From Luzula sylvatica (Eukaryota; Streptophyta; Magnoliopsida; Poales; Juncaceae), in contig OX326959.1 in the NCBI GenBank assembly GCA_946800325.1, forward strand, positions 15,902,862-15,966,861: a stretch of DNA of 64,000 nucleotides. The letters run 5' to 3'. Shown here piece after piece: positions 21,809-32,427 of this stretch. Below the pieces are notes generated by a model that ran no database searches, was not told the DNA's origin, and was given only the letters and a program-made list of their open reading frames with translations. Numbering within the stretch: position 1 is the stretch's first letter; each line of letters begins with the position of its first letter. The translations under genes were made by a program, and so were the position numbers.

Positions 21809-22959
21809 TTAGCATTACCCCCGCGCAATTACCCCCGCGCAATTGCGCGGGATCGTTCGGGTTTATAAGTAATGTAGTTGAAAAAAATTGTTGTTCGTTT
21901 TGTGTATGTGACTTTCTTTTTGTAATCATTATTATATGTGTAATTTAGTGTGTTGTGTGCGAGTGAAATTTTGTAGCAAAAATCGTTTGAAAATTTTAAG
22001 AGCCGGATTTCTTGAATAATTCAAACGGTTATTGCTAAAAAAATTATCTATATTTTATACTTCATAAGTAAAATAAGGAAAAAGAACGAATGAGTTGTCA
22101 TGAAATTTATTAAGAACATAATAGTTCAGAAAACATTGCTGAAAAAAAGAGTGTTTTTAATTTCACAAATATTTAATTTCGCTACATATTTAGTACAAAT
22201 ATTTTTCGTCCTTTGTAGCAAAAATGTGTTTTTAATAAAGGACCAAAATGTAAATTTTAAAACTTCGAAGGACCAAAATGCAAATATAAAGGACCGAAAT
22301 GTGATAAAAAAGGACCAAATGTAATTTGTTTTAAAAAACAGGACCAATTTGAGGCCCCTGGACCAAAATGTGAATATTAAAATTTCGAAGGACCAAAATG
22401 CAAATATAAAGGACCAAAATGTAAAAAAGAAGGACCAAAATGTAATTTTTTTTAAAAAAAAGGACCAATTTGTAAAACAAAAAGGCCAAAATGTAAAAAA
22501 AAAATTTTTTTTTTACAAATAGACCCCTGGTGACGTGGCTGGCTGGACTAAAATGTAAATTTCAAAACTTCGAAGGGCCAAAATGCAAATATAAAGGACC
22601 AAAATGTAAAAAAAAGGACCAAAATGTAATTTTTTTTCGAAAAAAGGACCAAAATGCAAATATAAAGGACCGAAATGTGATAAAGAAGGACCAAAATGTA
22701 ATTTTTTTTTAAAAACAGGACCAATTTGAGGCCCCTGGACCAAAATGTGAATATTAAAACTTCGAAGGACCAAAATGCAAATATAAAGGACCAAAATGTA
22801 AAAAAAGGACCAAAATGTAAATTTTTTTTAAAAAAAAGGACCAATTTGTAAATAAAAAAGGACCAAAATGTAAAAAAAAAAAAAAAATTACGAATAGGCC
22901 CCTGATGACGTGGCTGCACCAGGAGGCAGCAAATCCCCTTGCATTAGTATATAGATAGA
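21809..22959 (-). mobile_element. Non-autonomous Helitron with internal tandem array
   Basis: On the minus strand the element starts A|TCTATCTATATACTAATGC (22959) and ends with hairpin CCCGCGCAATTGCGCGGG, a duplicated GC-rich piece and CTAA|T (21809). These are Helitron ends (5' TC, 3' hairpin plus CTRR, A/T target). The inside is mostly a tandem array. No Rep/helicase is present. The element at 46030-46784 belongs to the same family. Confidence 0.85.
22225..22890. repeat. Tandem array of GGACCAAAATGTAAA-like units
   Basis: More than 25 imperfect units of about 15-25 bp (AGGACCAAAATGYAAATATAA and variants), arranged in higher-order blocks of about 190 bp that each end in 'GGCCCCTGG' or 'AGACCCCTGGTGACGTGG'. 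The open frames here (both strands) are products of the repeat, not genes. Confidence 0.9.
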
Positions 22960-24157
22960 TAACACAAGAGTTTTGTTAAATATAAATATTTTTCCGAAAT
23001 TAATATTAATATTTAATTATGAACGGATTATCTCAGCCGTATTATGAAAATATCTCAGTCGTATCCTTACGTATTATGAAGTATCCGAACCGTATTCGTA
23101 TAATATAAATATTAAAATAATCGGATACTACACGTGATGTATCTGATACATATCTGAACCGTAATCTAATACATGCATCATTAGAATACTTCTCCATTTT
23201 TAAAGTATGTGTAACATAAGATATACCCTTACAGATATCATGGATACACCTACAAACAACAAGGACAATTATATAACTTACAAAACATATTAAATATCAT
23301 ATAAACCCATTATTTATTTAAATACTGGAAAAAAACATAATTATTTTTATATCATTGTACTTTATTTATGTTTGGTAATAAAGTGGGAGTTCGGGATATT
23401 TTAGTTTTTTGTCAAAATTTAGGAAAAAAGGTACTCATGATATTGCCAATTATTATAGAAACATTGATGATATTTTCATATTTCAAAGGAGATATAGAAA
23501 TATAATATTTTGAGGTTCTGTACGAATATGTGTATAATTACATATTCGTACAAAATAAAATAAATATATGTAATCTCAAAAGATCGTGAGAATTAAAAAA
23601 TAATAAATTATGATTATAGTTTAATGAATGTATTTTTTATGTTATCCAATATATTCGTTTGAATGTATTTTTTTAATAAGATTGTGAGAATTAAAAATAA
23701 AATAAAATAAATATATATAATCTCAAAAGACGAAATAGATATAATGTTATCGATTATCTCATGTATAAGTATAATGGATTAATGAAACTTTTATTTTAAT
23801 ATATTTTTATTTACGTTGTATTTCCCTCTATAAAACCTAAATAATCATACATATATGAGACAATATATTGTATAAATATTTACACAATCTTAAAATATAT
23901 ATCAAGAAAATATATGTTTTTGTATATTCTTTCATATATATGACGATTTTTTATTTTTTTATATTTATTAGCAAGGAAATTAAAAAGAATAACACAACTA
24001 ATTTTTCCGTGATACTATAAATGTAACAAAAAGTAAGTATCAAAAATCCAACAAAGGTTTTGTTAAAGTTAGATTAAGTGCAATAAAAATAAATATTTCT
24101 TGATACAAAAATTAAAAAAATTTAGCGGAACGAGGATAACACCTAAAATAAATATTT
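22960..24157. other. Intergenic DNA, no gene seen
   Basis: AT-rich. 23030-23170 contains several GTATCCGAACCGTAT/GATACG phrases of the dispersed CGGATACG family. Confidence 0.5.
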
Positions 24158-24230
24158 TGGCCATGCTCGTTTGAAACATGCGACCTTCGCGTTATTAGCA
24201 CGACGCTCTAACCAACTAAGCTAATGGGCC
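24158..24230 (-). pseudogene. tRNA-Ile(AAT)-like sequence, degenerate
   Basis: The 5' two thirds match plant tRNA-Ile(AAU): GGCCCATTAGCTTAGTTGG (box A), then CGTGCTAATAACGCG with anticodon AAT in a paired stem. The T arm is damaged: TGTTTCAAACG in place of GGTTCGAAACC, an A-A mismatch in the stem, and one G missing from the 3' acceptor strand. It is probably a tRNA pseudogene. Confidence 0.75.
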
Positions 24231-25252
24231 CTTTTATTTATATTTAATTTGTATCTTGCTCTTACAAGGTTTAGTTAATTTCACAATTAATGTGTGTTCA
24301 CCACACCAATATCTGGCACATTAATTGTAAAATGACATTATCAAAAAATAAGGAAAGTTGAACCTAAAAAAATAAATACATACTTGAATTTATTTTGAAA
24401 ATATGTTTATAAACATGTATAGGTAAAAGAAAACAACAATATCAATGTGAGAGAGAAAGAGAGACGCAAAAAAGAGAAAAGTAAAGACGATATTTTTTTC
24501 TCTTTCTATCCTAGAAAAAGAGGTGAACAAATTGGTGTTTTTTTTGTGACGATATTGCAAGAGCTAACATGACTAAATTGAAAGTAATTTTAATTTTTTT
24601 TTATCAAATGACCAATATATCTCTATTTATGGCGATTGATATTTATTATACTTATATACAATTAGTTATATCTTTCATGAATAATGCAAACATATTTTTT
24701 TTAATATTATGAAAAAAATCAAATCTAACCAATATATATTAATTTTCATATTTAAATATATATAACATGTTACAATTCAATTATATTTTTATGATGAAAT
24801 AAATTAAGAATAACAATATTTTTGAAATATGAAAGATTTGATTTACATGATTTATGAAATGTGATAAATTAATAGATAAACATAACAAATATCAATCATC
24901 AAAATAACAGAAGTATAACGGTAATTTGATTAAACAAAATTCATATTCTTCTGAATTTAGCCCTACTGATTTTTGCAATAGCGCCACTTTTTTTTCATTC
25001 TAATTTTGTATATACAAAAAATTCGTGAAAATGTCTTATCCAAGAATTATTATAGTTTCCTAAAAATTCATCCAAACATAAAATAAGAATTATTATAGTT
25101 ACCTAATCTAAACATAATCTTTTATTTTCTAGACATCCAAACAAATTCTTAGTTGATATGTATCTTTGTTGATTTTAATGTTGTAACTTATATTATCCAA
25201 TTGGCACTCTTGTATTTTGAGCTTCAAATATATTAATCAAAGCTAGGCCTAA
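24231..25252. other. Intergenic DNA, no gene seen
   Basis: AT-rich with no supported feature. Confidence 0.5.
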
Positions 25253-25815
25253 TTAAAATGTTAAAAATGGAAGCCCACTCCTCGTCATTTTCGAGCAACA
25301 TGCCGACAAAAGGAAAAAGAAAGCGAAGGAAGCGAAGGAGATGGGAAAGGGCGGGCCGAAGAGATGACTGAGTACGAGAAGCAACGTTTGACGAGAATAA
25401 GAGAGAACCAAGAGAAAATGGAGGAGCTTGGCCTTTGAGGTCTCTCTTCGTCTCTTCATAGAAATAGCGGGAGCCCAAATACCACGCCGACAAGAAGAGA
25501 AGGAAAAAGAGGGACGAAGAAGAAGAATACGATCCCTCCATTGAAGAAGATGAGGTGGAGGAGCATGAAGAGACTTCTGTTTCCAGCGAAGAAGAGGGAT
25601 CTTCTAGATCGCGGAGAAAGGTGTGTTTGTTTCTTTCAGCTTCTAATTGAGTGAATTAACTTATTCTTATCCATTTTTTGTGGAATAATGTTTCAATTGA
25701 ACTGCTAGTTTGATGCTAAACCAAGATTAATTGTTCTTTCAGAGAAAGAAAAGGTTTTCTCCAGACCCAAAATCATCAAAAAAGTATGGCACAAATCAAA
25801 ATGAAAAAACTACTG
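25253..25815 (+). pseudogene. Broken copy of the 5' end of the EF-hand gene
   Basis: It closely parallels the first exon of the gene at 30460: MTEYEKQRLTRIRENQEKM at 25363ff, then the (R/K)-rich and DEEEEYDPSIEEDE stretches, ending at the same splice donor (CGGAGAAAG|GTGTG). A stop codon (CTTTGA where the other copy has CTTCGA), frame changes around the insertion 'AGCCCAAATACCACG', and loss of frame upstream make it non-coding. A further exon-like piece (after TTCTTTCAG near 25741; RKKRFSPDPK) follows, then similarity ends. Confidence 0.8.
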
Positions 25816-25849
25816 ATTTTCTGACTTTCTAAAATATGATTTTATGTAA

Positions 25850-26420
25850 AGGCCGCGGGACCAATTCGTAGTTGGGTTTAAGATAGAAGAAGGGGAAATT
25901 TCATAAATCTTGAAGAAGTAAAATCGAGAGAAGATATGACGTCAGTCCGATCGGTCGCCGTTGATCAGGGCTGTGGTACGGTCGCGTGAATCGATTCGAG
26001 GATAGCTCGATTCGTCTCAAATGTTGGCTTGGATTTGTATCGATCAAACCCTAACGCAAAGTCTAGCAGGGTACATATTTCGCTGTCGATCAGGTTTCCT
26101 CTTTGTTCGGTAGGCAAAAATTCAAATTTGTTCGATAAAGAGGCAATTGAAGCTGCCAAACAACTACACGATGGACTATAAGCCGCACTGCACAGCGCAT
26201 CTCTCTGTGACAACTCGTCATACTGGAATCCTTGGTTCAAGCTGTAGATTGTATTTATTACTGTTTTACTGTTTGATGAATCGTGTAGTAATAATAGATT
26301 GATGTAATGATGAGTTGGTGTAATTTGAATTCGTGTAACCGTGAATTGATAAAATAATGAATGTTTGGTACCAGAAATTCGATACAAGTACATTAAATGA
26401 AAAAAAAAATACACAATATA
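25850..26420 (+). other. GC-richer, transcript-like region of unknown identity
   Basis: A block with higher GC than its surroundings, starting near 'GGCCGCGGGACC'. It has an ATG at 25936 with only 17 codons, other short frames (one ends EAIEAAKQLHDGL-stop) and an AT-rich tail resembling a 3' untranslated region. The minus strand has a 149-codon open stretch (25965-26414) without recognisable motifs. It could be a retroposed or decayed gene. Confidence 0.25.
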
Positions 26421-26687
26421 TCCCTCATCGAATTCACTTTTAATGTAAAATTCATAACTAAATCAATTGATTATGCATTTAAGTTGACATCTTGAAAATA
26501 TAAATTAATCAAGTCAGTTAAAATGGAAATTTTGCAATTATGCATTTAAGTCCTTGGTGTTAACTTAATTCCAAAATAATACATATCAATACCCAAGAAC
26601 ATTGCGACTGCGGTAATTTGGTAATTTTGATTTTACCTAAGAACTTAATTCCACCATGACACCACCTGTCAAAATATCACATTCCCT

Positions 26688-27150
26688 TAGGGGCATTTTG
26701 GTAATTTTGATTTTACCTTATTAACAATTTGTCTATCCAAATTGTCGCGTCAAATTCTACCCGTCATCAATTAATTCCCTTTTTTTTAATTTAAAAGGCT
26801 GATCGAATCTGTCGAAAATATCAGATCATACATATTTCCCTTAGGGGCATTATGGTAATTTTGATTGTACCTTATTAACGATTTGTCTATCCAGTTTGTC
26901 GCATCAAATTCTTCCCGTCATCAATTAATTCCCTTTTTTAATTTAAAAGGCTGATCGAATCTGTCGAATCTGTCGAAAATATCAGATCATACATATTTCC
27001 CTTAGGGGCATTTTGGTAATTATGATTGTACCTTATTAACGATTTGTCTATCCAACTTTTTGCATCAAATTCTTCCCGTCATCAATTAATTCCCTTTTTT
27101 TTATTTAAAAGGCTGATCGAACCTGTCGAAAAACACAGTTAATGATGTGC
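26688..27150. repeat. Three tandem units of about 150-160 bp
   Basis: Units start near 26689, 26838 and 26998, each with CCCTTAGGGGCATT(T/A)TGGTAA. They continue through 'CCTTATTAAC.ATTTGTCTATCCA', 'CCCGTCATCAATTAATTCCC' and 'AAAAGGCTGATCGAA(T/C)CTGTCGAA'. They differ by a few substitutions and a duplicated AATCTGTCG in unit 2. Confidence 0.9.
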
Positions 27151-27419
27151 TTCGATCCAGGCCACACATCTTTCATGGAGGGCAATTTTGTAAATTTTGG
27201 TAATTGGAGGGAGGATTTCGCAGTTAAAAAGATAAATTAGATAATCTTCTCCAAATATGTACAAGGTCCGATTTGGCTTTGAATCTTCAACTCTTTTGAG
27301 CAATTAATTGACTGGGAGTGGGTCTCCAACAGTCCAACTTAATTAAAATTAAATAAAACTATCAATTCATTACTGGTGCGTATGGTTGTGGACCAAAGAA
27401 GATTTGATTCATGTTGAGT

Positions 27420-28640
27420 TTCAAACATACTCAAGATCTCGCTCGCTCTCTTGCTTGCTCTCTCGCTCATAAGAGATTTGATATCTTCTCCAACGGTAAC
27501 ATCTAGAACCTTCTCCTCCAACGTTCATATTCAGAAGAGATATTCCCCTCCAACGGTCATATTCCCCCTTCTCTATATATTGTCCCTCCAAGCACGAAAT
27601 ACCCCTGTTTCCTTCTCTCCCCCAGACTGCTCTCTCTCTCTTTCTCGTTCTTTCTTCCTCTCTTTCTCGTTCTTTCTCCTCCCCAAGTTAGAAGCGACAC
27701 TCTTTCTATCTTTCTAAGTAGCGACACTCCTTTTCTCTTTCTATCTTTCTAAGTAGCGACACTCCTTTCCTCTTTCTACTCCAGATACCAAGGAACACGT
27801 GGTTCATGGCGACAGAGGATGGAGGATACGTAGTACCAACGATTTTATGAGGATTTCGTCTCACGACTCATCTTAAAGATTTGGGTAACAATTACATTGC
27901 ATAATTGTAAAAGAAATTTTTCCATTATATTTTTGAAACCGATGCAAATTAGCTATTTCTTCGACTGTTGATTTTTTCTTCTTCGCATTTCCAATTCTTA
28001 ACATCTATTATTTTGATAATGTATTCTCATTAATTTGAATACTTTTTTTGAGTTAGGGAATTTATTTGGATTTTATGTTTTTCGACTCAGCAATTTTGAT
28101 TTCGAAATTCTTCTTTACGTGAATTTTTAAGTTTTTGAACTTTATTGATCCTATAAATAATAAATTTTGATGCTGTGGTCTAATTATTCATTAATGTATG
28201 AAATCAATTTTTTTATCTTTCGTAATTCTTATTGCTTTCTAAAGAATTTCAAACTTCTTATTGTGTTATAATTTCTGAATCAATTTAATTATCTTTGTTT
28301 ATTTAGCCAAAGAAGAAAAAGACAGAGAATACATACAGTACTGTATGTATTGCAAGTGAGGCTCCTTCCGATCAGTACTGTATGTTTGTTTATTTAGCCA
28401 ATGATTTATTTATTTTCTACAAATTATTGACTAATTGTATTTATATTGGTGCAGGAGAATAGGGCACAGTTAATCAATTACAAACTCGGTGACAAAGGTT
28501 ATTTGGGTTTAATCAATTACAAACCCCTGTACAAGAGGTAAATTTCAATCTCATTCCTTCCTAACTAATCCAATACATTTTGTAATTATACAATATAATT
28601 CATTTTCTCTCAAATGTGCAGCGATGTAAAAAAATGGAAT
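27420..28640 (+). promoter_or_regulatory. Possible promoter and noncoding transcript
   Basis: CTCTATATATTG near 27571 resembles a TATA box, followed by a long CT-rich leader. This includes a 37-bp unit (TCTTTCTAAGTAGCGACACTCC) repeated two to three times at 27683-27775. Further on, exon-like pieces with AG and GT edges lie near 28455-28540 (tandem 'TTAATCAATTACAAAC'). No conserved protein emerges. Confidence 0.3.
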
Positions 28641-28735
28641 CAAATCGTTTTACTCAAGACATAAAACCGGGGCATCTCAATACAAGAAATTTCAGAGTGT
28701 CGAAAAAGAACCAACTTCACTCGATGAGCAGAGAT

Positions 28736-28865
28736 GTGTGTTTTTGTGTTGTATGTATATATGTGCATGTGTATGTGGTGTGTGTTTGTTTGTTTGTTTT
28801 GTATTTTTGTGTCTTTGTATGTGTCTCTTGTAAGAGTGTGTATGTGTGTGTGTGTGTGTGTGTAG
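28736..28865. repeat. TG-rich simple repeat
   Basis: TGTGTG/TTTGTTTG-rich sequence including ten TG units at about 28842-28863, directly before the GC-rich minisatellite. Confidence 0.85.
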
Positions 28866-28879
28866 AGTGTAGTGTGTGT

Positions 28880-29512
28880 GTCTGGCCCAAGTGGGGCTGG
28901 GCCCACAGGGAGGGGGTCGGGCCCACGTGGGGCCTGGCCCGGGAGGGAGGGGGTCGGGCCCACCACACAGGGCCTGGCCCGGGGGGTGGGGTCGGGCCCA
29001 CGCGGGGCCTGGCCCAGGGGGTGGGGTCGGGCCCATGCGGGGCCTGGCCCGGGGGGGGGAGGGGGTCAAGCCCACGCGGGGCCTGGCCCGGGGGGGGGGG
29101 GGGTCGGGCCCACGCGGGGCCTGGCCCGGGGGGGGGGGGGTCGGGCCCACGCGGGGCCTGGCCCGGAGGGGGGGGGGTCGGGCCCACGCGGGGCCTGGCC
29201 CGGGTGGGGGGGGGTCGGGCCCACGCGGGGCCTGGCCCGGGTGGGGGGAGGGGGAGGGCCCACGCGGGGCCTGGCCCGGGTGGGGGGAGGGGGGAGGGCC
29301 CACGCGGGGCCTGGCCCGGGTGGGGGGAGGGGGGAGGGCCCACGCGGGGCCTGGCCCGGGAGGGGGGAGGGGGGAGGGGGGGGGAGGGGGGAGGGCCCAC
29401 GCGGGGCCTGGCCCGGGTGGGTGGGGTCGGGCCCACGCGGGCCTGGCCGGGGGGGGGTCGAGCCCACGTGGGGGTGCCGGGGGGTCGGGCCCACGCGGGG
29501 CCTGGCCCAAGC
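28880..29512. repeat. GC-rich minisatellite, about 15 units of 35-50 bp
   Basis: Each unit contains GGGCCCACGCGGGGCCTGGC followed by CC and a G-run (7-15 G, sometimes GGGTGGGG or GGGGAGGG), then GTC. It is far richer in GC than anything else here. Because the unit has no stop codon in several phases, long open frames of Gly/Pro/Arg/Ala repeats appear on both strands; I do not regard them as genes. Confidence 0.95.
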
Positions 29513-30459
29513 AGTCTCGACGCAGCCAGGACCCCCTGCAATTACTGATGTATTTTCCATTTTAAGGACAAAACATTATTTATGTAATTTGAAGTAAAAC
29601 TTTGTAACCATTTAAATATTTAATCATATTTCATACTTTTTTTCATTTAGCAAGTTAGTCACAAATATTTTCTTGCTTACTATCTCGTACCATAGGCTGA
29701 AAAAGATAATTCTTGTTGCCTAAAGAAGGAAAATACTCATACATTTTCAGAAAATTATTTTCCACGGCTTACCCAAATCTCTTTATTCACAACTTCATTC
29801 TCATTGTTTTAATGAAGTATGTTTGATTTGTCTAGCCATTCGATTGGTTGAAGGAGAAAGTCTTTCAGAAACCAGAAACAAAACCAGAGGAATGATGAAA
29901 TTGGAATCCTCCATTTTGGTGTGATTACAAGTCAAATGAGATATGTAAATAAGTTGAATAAAAATAATAAACTGCATCTTCTTGTATAGTTTTTGTTCAC
30001 TCTCAAGGGTATAATTTTGTTATTAGTGAATAATTTTGTTATTAGCCAATAAGAATTACTTGCAATTTTATGGATAGAACAAGTTGTTGTAAGTTGTTAT
30101 TACTTGCAATTATTGGGGGTAAAGTAAAAATAATAACTATTATGTAAACAAAAACAAGTTGTTATTCGTTATATTCCCAAGTAGTCTATTTTAAGTATTA
30201 TCTAGTACCTTGGTGCTTTCTTTATTCCTTTCTTCACGTCTCAGTTGTTTATGATGTCATTAATACGATTAAACATATTTATCTTTACGGCTAGATAAAC
30301 AAAATATATTACTTTCCAAATATAAACATTTAATATAGTAGTAAAATTGGGCCTTGCATATGCAGTATGTTTGATTTGTCTCCAACAAAAATGAAGCCCA
30401 GTTCTCCCAATTTTCCAGCGAGAAAGGGGAATGAATGTCTTTCTCCTGATTTTCATTTC
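29513..30459. other. Intergenic DNA upstream of the EF-hand gene
   Basis: AT-rich without a gene. An in-frame ATG at 30367 could extend the EF-hand protein N-terminally by 31 residues, but the longer part is not conserved with the family as I remember it. Confidence 0.4.
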
Positions 30460-32427
30460 ATGGCGGGAGGAAACGAAGGAGCTGGGAAAGGACATGCCGA
30501 AGAGATGACGGAGTACGAGAAGCAACGGTTGACGAGAATAAGAGAGAACGAAGAGAAAATGGAGGCGCTTGGCCTTCGAGTTCTCTCTTCGTCTCTTCAG
30601 AGAAATAGCGGGACGAAGAAGAGGAGGAAAAAGGGGGACGAAGAAGAAGAATACGATCCCTCCATTGAAGAAGATGAGGAGGAGGAGTATGAAGAGACTT
30701 CTGTTTCCAGCGAAGAAGAGGGCTCTTCTAGATCGCGGAGAAAGGTTTTTTTTTTATATTTCAGTTTCTAATTTTTTTTTTTTGAAGGAAAAAAGGCCTC
30801 ACGGCCTTAAATTTTATTTAATTGAAACATTTAATTACATGTACGGATTGCATTCATCGTGAATGATGAATACACTATTTTTCACTCTACTACTTTTGTA
30901 AACTTCTAGTCTAACCTAATCTATTGTATTATTTTTCTCCACTGCGATTTGTATGCTAATATTTCTCTTTCTAAATTGCCTAGTCTCAATGATTCCTCTC
31001 TAAATATTATCTTATTTCTATTTGTCCAAATTCCCCAGCAATAACTCCACCATTTTAAGTCCCATTCTTGTATGCATTCTTTGTGCATTTTCAGCCTTCT
31101 TGCCCACCATCCATGCGTGCTTATGGATACCTGATTTGGTTGTGTTATTGTAATGTCGAATCCCATCTTGTTTCTTAGCGCTGTCGTAGCGGTGCATGTG
31201 AGGAATAGATGATTTGTCGTCTCGATCGTGTTGCTACACATTACACACCTCGTTCCTGCCGGCCAGTTTCGCTTAGCCATATTTTCCTGAGTGAGTAGTT
31301 TGTCGTGGAGGAGAAGCCAAGCAAACGTTTTAATCTTCTCCGGTATCTTCATTTGCCACACTGTCTTGCCGTAATCCATTTTTATACCCGAGTTGGCCAT
31401 TATTTTGTATGCGGAATTGGTTGAGAAAGAGCCATCCACAGTCCATCGCCATTTTAGCACGTCGTCTTGTTGTTTGAGATCGATTGATTGCAGGTTGTTT
31501 TGGAGTTCTATTAGTTCTATCTCTGCCGTGTTTGAGAGGTCTCGGCCCCATGTTAATTCCCAATTATTCGCCTTCATTTGCTGCACCGTGGTCTCTGTAT
31601 CTTGTATAAATGTGAAGAGGCTATGGTAAATATCTTTAAGGCATTGTGTATGCAACCATTTGGAGTTCCAAAAATACAGCTCCTCCCCATTGCCGAGTAT
31701 GTGGTATGTGGACATCTTGAAGAAAGGTTCCATGTGGTGTATAGAAAAATAATCTATTGAAAAAAGAATTGTATTATACTATTTTCAGATATTTTCGACA
31801 ATTTCCATTGCAGGCAATTGCGCTCTCATTGGATCAATCTAATGCATCCCCTATTGGTGTAAAACAAATTAAAGATAAGAGAAATACTAAAAAGCCGGTA
31901 TTTATTTTGTTTACATACTTTTCTATTATCATGTGCTTTTATTAAATAATTATCTTTTTTTGCAATTTATATTTATATTTTTGTAGGGCAAGAACAGGAT
32001 ACAGCTAAGTGAAGACGAAGTGATTGGTTTCTTCTTCTCCTTCGATGGTAATTTTTTTTCCTCATTTAATTTGAATTAATTTTTCTGTATGTATTGTTTC
32101 TTTTAAATGAATCCATTAATTGAGTTTTTAATTTTGTTATAAATATAGAAGTTGGAAAAGGGTATATAACGGTACGAGATATAGAAAAGATGGCGATCAC
32201 TCGTGATTTTATATGGACCGATGCAGAGATAGATAAGATGGTGAATTCCTTTGACAGTGATGGAGATAGAAAGGTCCACTTCTGTACAATTATTTTTATC
32301 CAAATAAATAATATACAACTTTTTCATTGTATTTTTTTTTTTAATAATTTTGCAGTTGATCCTTGAAGATTTCAGAGGCATTGTTTCGAAATGTAACATG
32401 TTACAAGAGAATAGAGAGATAATATAA
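30460..32427 (+). CDS. Plant EF-hand protein with MTEYEKQRL N-terminus and UIM-like motif
   Basis: Proposed exons 30460-30744, 31814-31897, 31987-32047, 32149-32273, 32356-32427 join in frame to 208 residues. Residues 1-95 hold MTEYEKQRLTRIRENEEKM (from residue 16), a lysine cluster, and acidic runs (EEEEYDPSIEEDEEEEYEE); then AIALSLDQ, a UIM-like motif. The C-terminal part has a degenerate EF-like helix pair (LSEDEVIGFFFSFD; ITVRDIEKM) and one EF loop DSDGDRKLILED in which position 6 is Arg and position 12 Asp. This layout matches a plant family annotated as 'calcium-binding EF hand protein' (from memory). Role unknown; probably nuclear. A LINE sits in intron 1, and a further exon seen in the pseudogene at 25.7 kb is not found. 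An alternative acceptor at 31789 would shift the phase. The 3' exons are repeated downstream in decayed form. Confidence 0.62.
30772..31750 (-). mobile_element. 5'-truncated LINE retrotransposon in intron 1 of the EF-hand gene
   Basis: Minus-strand insertion: the poly-A tail appears as T(12) at 30772-30783, and an open frame of 270 codons occupies 31733-30921. The frame carries the zf-RVT domain that closes plant LINE ORF2 (WRWTVDGSFSTNSAY, then KIPEKIKTFAWLLLHDKLLT, then C..C with HLFLTC). The reverse transcriptase and endonuclease parts are missing, so it is 5' truncated. I could not find a target-site duplication. Sequence expected from the 25.6-kb copy beyond 'TTCTAATT' is absent on the far side, so insertion may have been accompanied by a deletion. 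Confidence 0.9.

Noticed and set aside
22100..22919. Open frames rich in Phe/Lys/Asn in the Helitron array
   Set aside because: They are direct translations of the GGACCAAAATG repeat, without conserved features.
24120..24240. SINE derived from tRNA-Ile
   Set aside because: No target-site duplication and no SINE body or tail next to the tRNA-like part.
25965..26414. 149-codon minus-strand frame
   Set aside because: No family recognised, and the plus strand looks more like a decayed transcript; kept only as an uncertain region.
28616..29597. Long Gly/Pro/Arg-rich open frames on both strands (up to 310 codons)
   Set aside because: They are produced by the GC-rich minisatellite; several frames and both strands are open over the same DNA, with no domain and no splice or start support.
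31330..31629. Alternative frames overlapping the LINE
   Set aside because: Shadows of the zf-RVT frame on the minus strand.
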